Source: a bacterium Scap17
GTDB lineage: Bacteria; Pseudomonadota; Gammaproteobacteria; Pseudomonadales; Halomonadaceae
Length of the DNA: 64,000 nucleotides
Assembly: GCA_013376735.1 (NCBI GenBank)
Contig: VINJ01000001.1
Location: forward strand, 2,294,001 to 2,358,000
Reading direction: 5' to 3'
In this document: positions 9,079 to 17,983 of the stretch, in pieces
How positions within the stretch are numbered: position 1 is the first letter of the stretch
Layout: every line of letters starts with the position of its first letter
Notes under the pieces: generated by a model
What the model was told of the DNA's origin: nothing
The model's input: the letters and a program-made list of their open reading frames with translations, nothing else
The model's database searches: none
Made by a program: the position numbers and the translations under genes

Positions 9079-10470
9079 ATGCCACGCATTCTTCAATGGT
9101 CGATCACGGTTGCCCTCGCCGGCTTCCTGTTCGGTTTCGATACCGCCGTCATCTCGGGGGCGGATACCTCACTGCAGAGCCAGTGGGGTCTCAGCGACCT
9201 CATGCACGGCCTGGTCATCATGTCGATGGCCCTGTGGGGCACAGTGATCGGTGCCATCTTTGGCAACTGGCCGACCGATCGCTTCGGGCGCCGCGCCACG
9301 CTGATCGGCATCGGTATCCTCTATCTGGTCTCCGCGCTGGGCTCGGCGCTGGCCACCGATCCTTATGTGTTCTCGTTCTTCCGCCTGCTGGGGGGGCTAG
9401 GTGTCGGCGCGTCTTCCGTGGCAGCGCCTATCTACATCTCCGAGATCGCCCCCCGCGAACGTCGCGGGGCACTGGTCGGGCTCTACCAGTTCAACGTGGT
9501 ATTCGGGATCGTGATCGCCTTCGTCTCCAACTACTTCATCGGCTTCATGGACGGCGAGAACTGGCGCTGGATGCTGGGGGTGGAAGCCGTGCCGGCCGCG
9601 CTCTATCTCTTGATGATCTGCAAGGTGCCGCGCAGCCCGCGCTGGTTGATTCTCAAGCGTAATGATGAAGCTGGAGCAGCCGAGATCATCAAGCTGATCA
9701 ACCCCAAGGCCGATATCGCCGAAGAACTCGCCATCATTCGTGGCACCGAGAGCGAGGGGATTGCCAAGCAACATACCCGCCTGTTCGCCTGGCGCTACCG
9801 CCTGCCTATCCTGTTTGCTTTCCTGATTGCCGCATTCAATCAACTTTCTGGCATCAACTTCATCATCTACTACGCACCGCGCATTCTGGCCGAGGCTCAG
9901 CTCGAATCCAGTGCTGCATTGCTCTCTACAGCGGGAATCGGGGTCATCAATCTGATATTCACAATGCTGGGTATGTCATTGATCGACAAACTGGGGCGCC
10001 GGACTCTGATTCTGATCGGCTCCGCCGGTTATCTGTTGTCGCTGTGCCTGATTTCCTGGGCCTTCTACCTCAAGGACTTCAGTGCCATGGGCGGTTATGG
10101 GGTCCCGATCCTGATGGCTGTCTTCATTGCGGCGCATGCCATGAGCCAGGGTACTGTGATCTGGGTGTTCATCTCCGAGATCTTCCCCAACAAGGTCCGT
10201 GCCATGGGGCAGTCCTTCGGCAGCTCCGTACACTGGATCTTTGCGGCGCTGATCGCGTTGCTGATGCCGACCATCCTCAGCCACTTCAGCGGTGGGCCGG
10301 TGTTCGCCTTCTTCGCCGTCATGATGCTGCTGCAACTGGTGTTCGTGCTGTTCTTCATGCCCGAGACCAAGGGTGTCTCGCTTGAGGAACTCCAGGGCCG
10401 CCTGATCCGCCCTTCGCGCAAGGAGAAGGAGCAGGAACAGGCCGCGGCACTCGCGCCACAGGGCAACTGA
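9079..10470 (+). CDS. MFS transporter, sugar porter family
   Basis: About 463 residues with 12 predicted membrane helices. Sugar-porter signatures are present: GFDTAVISGA in helix 1, the DRFGRR loop between helices 2 and 3, PRSPRWLI after helix 6 (family PESPRWL), DKLGRRTL in the second half and PETKGVSLEEL after helix 12. The family imports sugars or polyols, usually with protons. Several starts are possible; 9079 has a GGATGAG-like site upstream and begins MPRILQWSIT, while the open frame reaches back to 8956. The gene stands alone, divergent from the sulfide genes and followed by a terminator; substrate cannot be read. Confidence 0.85.
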   Translation: MPRILQWSITVALAGFLFGFDTAVISGADTSLQSQWGLSDLMHGLVIMSMALWGTVIGAIFGNWPTDRFGRRATLIGIGILYLVSALGSALATDPYVFSFFRLLGGLGVGASSVAAPIYISEIAPRERRGALVGLYQFNVVFGIVIAFVSNYFIGFMDGENWRWMLGVEAVPAALYLLMICKVPRSPRWLILKRNDEAGAAEIIKLINPKADIAEELAIIRGTESEGIAKQHTRLFAWRYRLPILFAFLIAAFNQLSGINFIIYYAPRILAEAQLESSAALLSTAGIGVINLIFTMLGMSLIDKLGRRTLILIGSAGYLLSLCLISWAFYLKDFSAMGGYGVPILMAVFIAAHAMSQGTVIWVFISEIFPNKVRAMGQSFGSSVHWIFAALIALLMPTILSHFSGGPVFAFFAVMMLLQLVFVLFFMPETKGVSLEELQGRLIRPSRKEKEQEQAAALAPQGN

Positions 10471-10520
10471 GGCTCTTGACGCTTGGGCTTTGAAGCCCGA
10501 CTCGAATAACGCTCTCCAGA

Positions 10521-10553
10521 CGCCGACACCCCGCCCTGTGCGGGGTGTCGGCG
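10521..10553 (+). terminator. Intrinsic terminator after MFS gene
   Basis: Perfect 13-bp GC-rich stem (CGCCGACACCCCG and its complement) with a 7-nt loop, 50 bp past the MFS stop. The following T tract is short (TTC). Confidence 0.7.
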
Positions 10554-10767
10554 TTCGGGGGTGCCTTCACTGTTCGTCATCACCCACCAGGCTGCTCTAT
10601 TTATTGGTACACCCGCTGTGTTTCTTTAGAACACCGCTCCTGACAATACTGGATTGCGCTGACCGCCCCGGCAGAGGGTGGCAGCCGACCGCCGCGGGCT
10701 TGCCCCGGGCGCTGCATTCCAGACGTTTCAAAAGCTCAAGACACTACAATAACAAGCGGAGTCCCAC

Positions 10768-12063
10768 ATGCCCCTTTCTCAACTCCTGGACTGGCGGTTG
10801 CACCTGCTGGTCGTGGTGCTGTCCCTCGGCGCCGAACTGATCGGTATTCTCAAGTTCCCGCTCGGCCCCGGCACCTTGCTGCTGTTGCCGCTGTTCTATG
10901 CCTTCATTGCCGCCGTACTGTGCAATCCGCACCTGTTCAGCGGCACGAAACGGGTCATCCCGCCGGTGATCAGCGCGGCGGCAGGGCCGGTCATCCTGCT
11001 GTCGATCATGCCGTTCATCGCCCGCTTCGGTTCCACCATCGGCCCGGCCATCGAGCAGCTGATCTCGGCGGGTCCGGCGCTGATCCTGCAGGAACTGGGC
11101 AATCTGGGCACCATGCTGATCGCGATGCCGATCGCGGTAGTGGTGCTCAAGATGGGCCGTGAGGCGATCGGCGCGACCTACTCCATCGCGCGGGAACCCA
11201 ACATCGCGATCATCTCCGACAAGTACGGCCTCAAGGGCCCGGAAGGCGTCGGTGTGATGGGAGTCTATGTGGTGGGCACCATGTTCGGCACCCTGTGGTT
11301 CGCGCTGATGGCGGGCTACCTGACCTCACTGGACATCTTCGACCCGCGTGCACTGGCCATGGCCTGCGGTGTCGGCAGCGGCAGCATGGTGGCGGCGTGT
11401 TCCGGCGCCATCGCCGGTGCCCTGCCGGAGATGGGCGAAGAGCTGCTGGCCTTCGCCGGCGCCAGCAACCTGCTGACCTATGCCACCGGCCTCTACGTCT
11501 CGCTGTTCATCGCCCTGCCGGTCGCCGAGCGCCTGTTCCGCTTCTTCAGTCGCAAGCGGGCCGGCAGCGATGACGCCATGAATGACGAGGAAGCCAAGCT
11601 CGCCTCAGACGCGCTGGTTGAAGATCGCCCGGAAAACCAGCTGGGCAAGACGGCCATGGTCGTCGCGGCGGTCTGCGTGGTCGGCTGGGTGGTCAACACC
11701 ATCAATGGCGCCAGCCTGATCGACGCCGCCCCCGGCATGCTGATCCTGTACGTGATGACCATGCTGGGTCTGCTGGTCGCCCGCGTCATGCCCTTCTATC
11801 TGCCGGCCATCGCCTGGGTGTCGCTGGTCAGCATCCTGATGACGCTGCCGTGGTTCCCGGGCAGCGGCTGGATCACCGAGCAGCTGGGCTTCGTCAACTT
11901 CCTCGCCATCGTCACGCCGGTCCTCGGCTATGCGGGTCTGGCACTCAGCAAGCGCGAGTTCAGCATGTTCCGCCAGGCGGGCTGGAAGCTGGTGATCATC
12001 TCGCTGCTGGTCTTCACCGGCACCTATATCGGCTCGGCAGTCGTGGCGCAGGCACTGCTCTGA
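10768..12063 (+). CDS. DUF3100 family polytopic membrane protein, probable transporter
   Basis: A 431-residue hydrophobic protein with about 10-11 membrane segments in two halves separated by a charged cytoplasmic loop (about residues 258-292, KRAGSDDAMNDEEAK). Glycine/serine-rich stretches such as ACGVGSGSMVAACSGAIAGA and the GTMFGT loop look like the discontinuous helices of a secondary transporter. I recognise it as the DUF3100 type, which has no established function. It is followed after 114 bp by an M20 aminoacylase gene and then a dehydrogenase-like gene on the same strand, so an N-acyl amino acid or aromatic amide substrate is a reasonable guess. Function is inference. Confidence 0.75.
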   Translation: MPLSQLLDWRLHLLVVVLSLGAELIGILKFPLGPGTLLLLPLFYAFIAAVLCNPHLFSGTKRVIPPVISAAAGPVILLSIMPFIARFGSTIGPAIEQLISAGPALILQELGNLGTMLIAMPIAVVVLKMGREAIGATYSIAREPNIAIISDKYGLKGPEGVGVMGVYVVGTMFGTLWFALMAGYLTSLDIFDPRALAMACGVGSGSMVAACSGAIAGALPEMGEELLAFAGASNLLTYATGLYVSLFIALPVAERLFRFFSRKRAGSDDAMNDEEAKLASDALVEDRPENQLGKTAMVVAAVCVVGWVVNTINGASLIDAAPGMLILYVMTMLGLLVARVMPFYLPAIAWVSLVSILMTLPWFPGSGWITEQLGFVNFLAIVTPVLGYAGLALSKREFSMFRQAGWKLVIISLLVFTGTYIGSAVVAQALL

Positions 12064-12139
12064 TCACACGGGCTTCCGGCTTTACCTTTCGCATTACCTT
12101 CGCTTCTCACTTTGCTACCCCCTTCTCATCACTTTTACG

Positions 12140-12159
12140 CCGGCACTTCAGGGTGCCGG
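12140..12159 (+). terminator. Small hairpin between DUF3100 and aminoacylase genes
   Basis: Stem CCGGCAC with a 6-nt loop followed by TTT, 18 bp before the aminoacylase start. It is too weak for a full terminator and could set relative expression of the two genes. Confidence 0.4.
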
Positions 12160-12177
12160 TTTCCACAGGAATTCAGC

Positions 12178-13341
12178 ATGCAACTACCCGACAAGATCGA
12201 CGAGGCACTGCTGCGCAGCTGGCGTCATGAGTTTCATCAGCATCCCGAGACGGCCTTCGAGGAGCACCGCACCTCGGCGCGCGTCGCCGAGATCCTGCGT
12301 GCCGCTGGCCTGGACGTCACCACGGGACTTGCCGAGACCGGTGTGATCGCGGTGCTCGACGGCAAGCTGGGCAAGGGCCAGACCATCGGCCTGCGCGCCG
12401 ACATGGATGCGCTGGATGTCACCGAGGCCAACGCCGTCTCACATTGCTCGCACACGCCGGGCAAGATGCATGCCTGCGGTCATGATGGCCACACCACCAT
12501 GCTGCTGGGCGCGGCCTGTGAACTGGCGCGCGATCCTGACTTTGCCGGCCGCGTGGTGTTCGTGTTCCAGCCGGCCGAGGAGAACGAAGGCGGCGGCCGG
12601 CGCATGGTGGAGGACGGCCTGTTCGAGCAGTTCCCGATGGATGCCATCTACGGCCTGCACAACTGGCCGGGGCTGGCACTCGGCGAGGCGGCGGTGCATG
12701 AAGAGGCGGTGATGGCGGCCTTCGATGTCTTCACCCTGACCCTGGGCGGTCACGGCTGCCACGCTGCCATGCCGCATCTGGGCAAGGACACCATCCTGGC
12801 GGCCTGTCAGCTGGTGACCCAGTTGCAGGGGCTGATCAGCCGCGAGACTCCGGCGCACCAGACCGCGATTCTCAGCATCACCCAGTTCCATGCCGGCGAT
12901 GCCTTCAACGTGATGCCGGAAGAAGTCGAACTGCGCGGCACCCTGCGCTGCTTCGACCCGACACTGCGCGCGCATCTGCAGCAGCGCTTCCATGACGCCG
13001 TCGATGCCATGGCGAACTTCCACGGTCTAAAGGTCAACTTCGACTATCAGCCGCGCTATCCCGCGACGCTCAATGCGCCCGGCCATGCCGAACGCTGCGC
13101 CAGCGTTCTCGAGCAGTTGCCGAGCATCCGGCGGGTCCATCGTGACCTGCCGCCCTCGATGGCCTCGGAAGACTTCGCCTATCTGCTGCAGGAATGTCCG
13201 GGCGCCTATATCTGGCTGGGCAACGGCGAAGAGAGCGCCTCGCTGCATAATCCGCACTACGACTTCAATGATGCTGCCACGCCCATCGGCGTCAGCTACT
13301 GGACGTCGCTGGTGCGTCAGCTGCTGGCCGTTGGCGGATAG
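12178..13341 (+). CDS. M20 family metallo-aminoacylase/amidohydrolase (hippurate hydrolase-like)
   Basis: About 387 residues. The zinc site is visible as MHACGHDGHTTMLL and QPAEENEGGGRRM, the dimerisation insert as GGHGCHAAMPHLGKD, and the C-terminal motif as PPSMASEDFAYLL. These enzymes (M20D: HipO, IAA-amino acid hydrolase, N-acyl amino acid amidohydrolase) cleave an amide bond of N-acylated amino acids in the cytoplasm. The start at 12178 has AGGA 8 nt upstream; the open frame reaches back to 12112 but lacks a site there. It lies between a DUF3100 membrane protein and a dehydrogenase-like gene, likely one transcription unit. Family is certain, acyl group unknown. Confidence 0.88.
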   Translation: MQLPDKIDEALLRSWRHEFHQHPETAFEEHRTSARVAEILRAAGLDVTTGLAETGVIAVLDGKLGKGQTIGLRADMDALDVTEANAVSHCSHTPGKMHACGHDGHTTMLLGAACELARDPDFAGRVVFVFQPAEENEGGGRRMVEDGLFEQFPMDAIYGLHNWPGLALGEAAVHEEAVMAAFDVFTLTLGGHGCHAAMPHLGKDTILAACQLVTQLQGLISRETPAHQTAILSITQFHAGDAFNVMPEEVELRGTLRCFDPTLRAHLQQRFHDAVDAMANFHGLKVNFDYQPRYPATLNAPGHAERCASVLEQLPSIRRVHRDLPPSMASEDFAYLLQECPGAYIWLGNGEESASLHNPHYDFNDAATPIGVSYWTSLVRQLLAVGG

Positions 13342-13424
13342 CGCATGGCTGCGATGAAGCTCTGACGAACCATCACCACTGATCAAGACCACCAGCGACA
13401 CGGGCTCGGCGAGGAGTGCTGAGC

Positions 13425-14312
13425 ATGACGATCTGCGTGATTGGCGATGCGCCCATTGGCACTCGGGCCATACAGGCGCTTGCGCATGCCGGAGTCGAGG
13501 GGGTCATGGCAATGGCGGCCTCCGAGGTGCAGGACGCCCAGAGCCACCCACCCTTCAGCGCCGATGTCTATCTGATGGCTCTGGCGACATCACAACAGGT
13601 ACAGAAGGTACTGACGGGCAAGCAAGGCCTGCTGCGCAGGGCGTCGCCCGGCAGCACCGTGATTGACCTTTCCAGTGGTGATGTCACGCTCAGCCGCGAA
13701 CTGGCCGTGCAGACACGCCTCGCCGGCCATCACTGGCTGGAAGCGGCCACCAGTCGCAATCCCGCCGATGAAGCGAATGACAGCCTGACGCTGTTGATCG
13801 GCAGTAATGAGGCGACAGTGGCGCGCATGTCAGCACTGCTTGACGCCATCAGCAGGCAGCATCTGCATGTCGGAGACGCCGGCTGCGGCCATGCCACCGC
13901 CCTGGCCAGCGACTATCTGCATGCCGCGCATTTGATCACCACTGTCGAGGCGGTCGCCATGACCTATCGCGCGGGAGTGACACCCCAGGCGTGCATCGAT
14001 GCCATCAACCTGGGTGCAGGGCGCAGTGCCGTGAGCGAGGTGAATTTTTCGCGTTGGGTGCTGCCGGGCCGCTATGACTCGGGGATCTCCACCGGTCAGC
14101 TGCGCCGAGACCTGCGCCTGGCGCGCAGTTTCGTCACCACGCTCAACCTGCCGGAAGGCTTGATGAAGGCAGTCTTCGAGTGCTGTCAGCCGCCGGAGCC
14201 ATGTCCGGCGGACGAGGATGATCTCCATCATCTGTGCGATCGCTGGCTGAGCAAGGTGCCCGCCCATCTGCCCCCGCCTCGCCTGACCGAAATCAGAGCC
14301 CCTGGATCATGA
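13425..14312 (+). CDS. NAD(P)-binding beta-hydroxyacid dehydrogenase-like protein lacking the catalytic lysine
   Basis: About 295 residues. The N-terminus ICVIGDAPIGTRAIQALAHAG matches the Rossmann loop of 3-hydroxyisobutyrate dehydrogenases, and the substrate loop region (WLEAATSRNPADE) is present in diverged form. In the interdomain helix where the family has G-x-G-x3-K-x2-N-N, this protein reads GCGHATALASDYL: lysine is replaced by alanine and the asparagines by Ser-Asp. Either the chemistry differs or the protein binds without oxidising. Start 13425 has GAGGAG 8 nt upstream. It follows the aminoacylase gene by 83 bp and ends 9 bp from the convergent LysR gene. Confidence 0.65.
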   Translation: MTICVIGDAPIGTRAIQALAHAGVEGVMAMAASEVQDAQSHPPFSADVYLMALATSQQVQKVLTGKQGLLRRASPGSTVIDLSSGDVTLSRELAVQTRLAGHHWLEAATSRNPADEANDSLTLLIGSNEATVARMSALLDAISRQHLHVGDAGCGHATALASDYLHAAHLITTVEAVAMTYRAGVTPQACIDAINLGAGRSAVSEVNFSRWVLPGRYDSGISTGQLRRDLRLARSFVTTLNLPEGLMKAVFECCQPPEPCPADEDDLHHLCDRWLSKVPAHLPPPRLTEIRAPGS

Positions 14313-14321
14313 GACCCACGA

Positions 14322-15248
14322 TCAGCGCGCTTCCTGACGCGGACCGCTGAATGCCGCGATCCAGCGTTCGAGATGGCGCAGCAACTGCAGGCTGGCACGC
14401 GGCATGCGCCGCCCGACCCGCGTGATGATATGTGCGCGGGCCTGGCGGAAGCTGGCGCACTCCACATCCCGTGCGATCAACACGCCCTCCTGAAGCTCAC
14501 GCGCCGCGGCGAAGGCCGGCAACAGTGTGATGCACAGCTCGGAGCGCGCCGCCTGCTTGAGCACCTCCATGGAATTGGTCTGCACCACCATATGCGGGCG
14601 CACCCCGGCCTCACGAAAACCATCGTCCATCAGCTGACGCACGCCGTGGCTCGGCCCCCACAGCGCCATGGGGTGCTGCGCCACTTCCTCGAGCGTCAGC
14701 GCATGGGTCTCGCTCGCCAGCGGATGCTCCGGCGACATGATGGCCACCAGCGGCTGCGGGCTTGAATGCCAGAAGCGCAGCTGGGGATGGACCCGCTCGT
14801 GATACATCAGGCCGATATCCGCCTCATCCTCGATCACGCTGTCGATGATGCTCTGCATGCTGCCGGTATCGACCTTGAGCGTGATGCCGGGGTACTGCTT
14901 GCGAAAGGCGCGCAGCGGACTGTTGATGATATCGCCGACGAAGCCCTCGCCGATGATCAGGCGAATCTCCCCGGTTTCCAGCCGCTGATAGGCATCGAGG
15001 CGCTCGCCGAGGTGCTGGTCGAGCGTCTCTCGCTCACGGATGTATTCCAGCAGCATCTCGCCGACCCGCGTCGGCTGCACGCCGTCACGGGTACGCTCGA
15101 TGAGCGAGGCGGCCATGGCCTCTTCGAGCAGACCTATCTGACGACTGACAGCCGAAGGGGCGATGTTCAGACGCGCGGCGGCACGCCGGATGGAGCCGGC
15201 TTCGACGGTGACCTGAAAATAGACGAGACGCTGATGCGGGATATCCAT
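14322..15248 (-). CDS. LysR family transcriptional regulator
   Basis: About 308 residues. The N-terminal winged helix-turn-helix is VTVEAGSIRRAAARLNIAPS followed by SAVSRQIGLLE, and the C-terminal part is a periplasmic-binding-like effector domain (MALWGPSHGVRQLMDDGF and LCITLLPAFAA). ATG at 15248 gives the usual LysR start MDIPHQRLVYF; the longer frame to 15365 is not supported by a ribosome site. It faces the DUF3100-aminoacylase-dehydrogenase genes tail to tail and is the only regulator near them, so it is a candidate regulator of that set, although the usual LysR arrangement is divergent. Confidence 0.88.
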   Translation of the reverse strand: MDIPHQRLVYFQVTVEAGSIRRAAARLNIAPSAVSRQIGLLEEAMAASLIERTRDGVQPTRVGEMLLEYIRERETLDQHLGERLDAYQRLETGEIRLIIGEGFVGDIINSPLRAFRKQYPGITLKVDTGSMQSIIDSVIEDEADIGLMYHERVHPQLRFWHSSPQPLVAIMSPEHPLASETHALTLEEVAQHPMALWGPSHGVRQLMDDGFREAGVRPHMVVQTNSMEVLKQAARSELCITLLPAFAAARELQEGVLIARDVECASFRQARAHIITRVGRRMPRASLQLLRHLERWIAAFSGPRQEAR

Positions 15249-15633
15249 GAGACGCTCTGCAAAGGATGGGAAAGGGGCTACGAAAAGCGGAGAGTCTTTA
15301 CACAAGACGCAGCCAGCAGAGTACCCGATATCTGGGCGTCTCGGGCAGCGCGCGGTTGAACTCACCCTCCCTCAACACCATGTCAGAATGAATCCTCGCA
15401 CCGCCTCTTCATGCCAGTTCTCATGGTCTTCTGCGCATCAAGCGAGGACAAGGAAGCGAGAACAAGCGATCATCGCCGCGAGCCGACCCGATGGGGAGGC
15501 AGACGCACGACGCACGACGCACGACGCACCCGCCATTCTGAAGCCAGTGCGCGAATAGGCTAAGATGGACCATCGCTTTACTGACTGTGCCTGCGTGACA
15601 AACCACACAGTCCCAAAAACAAGGAGATTCAAT
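15249..15633. other. Intergenic region between lysR and arfB
   Basis: 385 bp between two divergent genes. Apart from a heptamer repeat at 15502-15529 and purine-rich sequence around 15445-15470, nothing gene-like is seen. It must carry the promoters of both neighbours, but no clear -35/-10 pair stands out. Confidence 0.5.
15502..15529 (+). repeat. Four perfect tandem copies of GACGCAC
   Basis: The 7-bp unit is repeated four times without error just upstream of arfB. Such a tract can vary in copy number by slipped-strand replication; it is not in a coding frame. Confidence 0.85.
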
Positions 15634-16047
15634 ATGCTGACCATCTCCAATTCGGTAGCGCTGGCCGACTGGGAAATCGACCTCACCCAGATTCGCGCCC
15701 AGGGCAATGGCGGCCAGAACGTCAACAAGGTCGCCTCCGCCGTTCACCTGCGCTTCGATGTGCAGCGTTCGACGCTGCCCGGCTTCTACAAGGAGCGCCT
15801 GATGCAGCTGTCGGATCAGCGCATCAGCAAGGAAGGCGTCATCATCATCAAGGCGCAGAGCCATCGCACCCTCGAGCTGAACAAGGAAGATGCGCTGGCG
15901 CGCCTCAAGGCGATGATTCTGGAAGCCGTCAAGGTACAGAAGGCGCGCCGTGCGACAGCACCCAGCAAGGGCGCCAAGCGTCGCCGCGTCGACAGCAAGA
16001 CGCGCAAGGGCAAGATCAAGGCCATGCGCGGCAAGGTACAGGTCTGA
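15634..16047 (+). CDS. arfB: Alternative ribosome-rescue peptidyl-tRNA hydrolase ArfB (YaeJ)
   Basis: 137 residues, the normal ArfB length. The GGQ catalytic loop of release factors appears as GNGGQNVNKV near residue 27, and the C-terminal tail is very basic (APSKGAKRRRVDSKTRKGKI), as needed to sit in the empty mRNA channel of stalled ribosomes. ArfB hydrolyses peptidyl-tRNA on non-stop ribosomes. A strong AAGGAG site lies 8 nt before ATG 15634, which rules out the longer frame from 15565. No operon partner is evident. Confidence 0.93.
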   Translation: MLTISNSVALADWEIDLTQIRAQGNGGQNVNKVASAVHLRFDVQRSTLPGFYKERLMQLSDQRISKEGVIIIKAQSHRTLELNKEDALARLKAMILEAVKVQKARRATAPSKGAKRRRVDSKTRKGKIKAMRGKVQV

Positions 16048-16098
16048 CCCCGCCGAGGGCGGCGGTCAGCTCACAGCTCACGTCAGGGACGACAATTC

Positions 16099-16806
16099 AT
16101 GCGCAATATCATCAGCTCGGCCGTGCTGGGCGGCCTGCTGGCCGTGGGAATGGTCTGGAGTGGCAGCTATCTCAAGCAGGCCGCACAGGTGTGGGAATCT
16201 TCCAGCCGCGTGGTCACCGTCAAGGGGCTCGCGGAGCGCGAGGTCAAGGCCGACCTGGCCCTCTGGCCGCTGCACTTCAGCGTCAATGCCAATCAGCTGA
16301 CCGGGCTTCATGAGGCGCTGGCCAATGATGAGCGCAAGATTCGCGCCTTTCTCACCGCCCGCGGCTTCCCCGCCGACCAGGTCAGCGTGACCTCTCCCCA
16401 GGTGACTGACCTCTACGCCAACAGCTACAACGCCCAGCGTCCGGATGAGCGCTATCGCGCCGAAGCCACGGTGCTGGTGCGCTCGCCCAAGGTCGACCTC
16501 GTCAAGCAGAGTGCCTCACTGACCGGTGAGCTGGTGCGCGAGGGTATCCTGCTCTCGGCTGACTATGCCTATCGCACCGAATTCCTGTTCACGGGGCTTG
16601 AGGCCATCAAGCCCGACATGATCGCGGCCGCGACCGCGGATGCCCGGCGCGCCGCCCAGCAGTTCGCAGAGGATTCCGGCAGCACCGTCGGTCACATCAA
16701 GCATGCCAGCCAGGGCTATTTCTCGATCTCGGACCTCGACAGCTATACCCCTGACATCAAGAAAGTCAGAGTCGTGACCACCATCGACTACACCCTGAGC
16801 CACTGA
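16099..16806 (+). CDS. SIMPL domain (DUF541) envelope protein
   Basis: 235 residues. An N-terminal hydrophobic segment (about residues 6-22) acts as a signal anchor, and the rest is a periplasmic SIMPL domain starting with SSRVVTVKGLAEREVKADLA and ending in VRVVTTIDYTLSH. SIMPL proteins include E. coli YggE and are linked to envelope or oxidative stress without a defined biochemical role. AGGGA precedes the ATG. It lies 51 bp after arfB. Confidence 0.88.
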   Translation: MRNIISSAVLGGLLAVGMVWSGSYLKQAAQVWESSSRVVTVKGLAEREVKADLALWPLHFSVNANQLTGLHEALANDERKIRAFLTARGFPADQVSVTSPQVTDLYANSYNAQRPDERYRAEATVLVRSPKVDLVKQSASLTGELVREGILLSADYAYRTEFLFTGLEAIKPDMIAAATADARRAAQQFAEDSGSTVGHIKHASQGYFSISDLDSYTPDIKKVRVVTTIDYTLSH

Positions 16807-16847
16807 TCACCACTCGACAGCCCCCTTCTTCGCTGTATGGAGCCCCC

Positions 16848-17150
16848 ATGTCCGACACCCCGCTGAGCAAGACCCAGACGAGCTTCTATCGACGCCTGTT
16901 CGTGGCCCACCTCATCGCGCATGACATCGCCAGCATACCGGCCATCATCGCGGCCACCGGCATGCCACGGCGCACCGCCCAAGATACCATCACTGCCCTG
17001 GGTGAGCTCGAGATCGTCTGTGAATTCCAGCGCGAGGAAGGCCAGCGCAACAATATCGGCCACTACGTGATTCGTGACTGGGGGCCGATCAATGCCCAGT
17101 GGGTCGCCGACAACGCCGAGCGCCTGCAGAAGGCGCTGGGCTATGCGTGA
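16848..17150 (+). CDS. Winged helix-turn-helix protein (HTH_43-like)
   Basis: 100 residues. A helix-turn-helix is predicted at about residues 27-52 (IPAIIAATGMPRRTAQDTIT), followed by a wing containing CEFQREEGQRNNIGHYVIRDWG. This resembles a family of small winged-helix proteins of marine gammaproteobacteria without known targets. It sits 41 bp after the SIMPL gene and 78 bp before a small membrane protein gene on the same strand. DNA binding is likely from fold; targets unknown. Confidence 0.7.
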   Translation: MSDTPLSKTQTSFYRRLFVAHLIAHDIASIPAIIAATGMPRRTAQDTITALGELEIVCEFQREEGQRNNIGHYVIRDWGPINAQWVADNAERLQKALGYA

Positions 17151-17228
17151 GAGGCGCAAGCTTGATCGAACAACAAAAGCTGAGAAATGAGGGTCCAGGG
17201 ATAAGGATCGAGAAGTGAAGGTCGAGAG

Positions 17229-17531
17229 ATGACGCCCGAGATTCTGGGCAGTGCCGTCCAGCATGGCGTGCTCGCCGTGCTGATCCAGCTGGCGCTGTGG
17301 CCGCTGTTTGGCATGTGGTCGGCAGGTGCCATCGCCGTCGCCCTGTTCCTGGGCCGTGAGATCGCTCAGCATGAATACAAGGGCGATGGACCCAAGGCAG
17401 AGAACTGGGACTACGGCCTGCTGCAGCACTGGAATCTGGATTCCTGTCTCGATGTCGCCCTGCCGCTGCTCTGCTGTGTGAGCCTCGCCAGTACGGTCTG
17501 GGCGTTCAGGCGCTACCTGGCCCGGGCGTGA
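17229..17531 (+). CDS. Small two-helix membrane protein of unknown function
   Basis: 100 residues with hydrophobic segments at about 10-40 and 75-92 and a soluble loop between (GREIAQHEYKGDGPKAENWDYG). A purine-rich leader ending GGTCGAGAG precedes the ATG. The size and topology recall holin-like or phage-derived hypothetical proteins, but there are no other phage genes nearby. I do not recognise a function. Confidence 0.6.
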   Translation: MTPEILGSAVQHGVLAVLIQLALWPLFGMWSAGAIAVALFLGREIAQHEYKGDGPKAENWDYGLLQHWNLDSCLDVALPLLCCVSLASTVWAFRRYLARA

Positions 17532-17977
17532 TCCTGCGCTCACCTGTCTCTTGCCTGCATCTAGCCTGTTTTTCACCTCTGCACGGTGCAATGACATTCG
17601 CTTAAGAGCGTTGCCTCAAGCATCATCAGCCAACGGCAATGCTGGTGACACTGCGCCGTGCGGCGCCCGACACAGTGGCGGAAGGCGCAGAGGCTGCGCG
17701 ACGACGCAGTGGATGTCGGGCGCGATCCTGCAGGTAGGCCGAGAGCGCTTCAGGGCGAATGCCGGGATGCTGGAAGACGTAATCCCCGGTGATGATCGAC
17801 AGAAATTCAGCACTGCGTGCACCCGCGACCTCAAATCCCAGGATGAAATGGCGCGCCTGAGAGACCTCGAAACAGTAGTTCTCCGCGGCCACTGCGCAGG
17901 TCTGCACCACATAGCCTCCGCCCAGCTGTTCTCTGAGGATGGATCGTTCGAGATTGAATCGAGATGCCGTGTAAATG

Positions 17978-17983
17978 TCTATG
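17978..17983 (+). repeat. Target-site duplication TCTATG, left copy
   Basis: Identical to 19060-19065 at the other end of the element. It contains the complement of the TAG stop codon used by the transposase. Confidence 0.9.
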
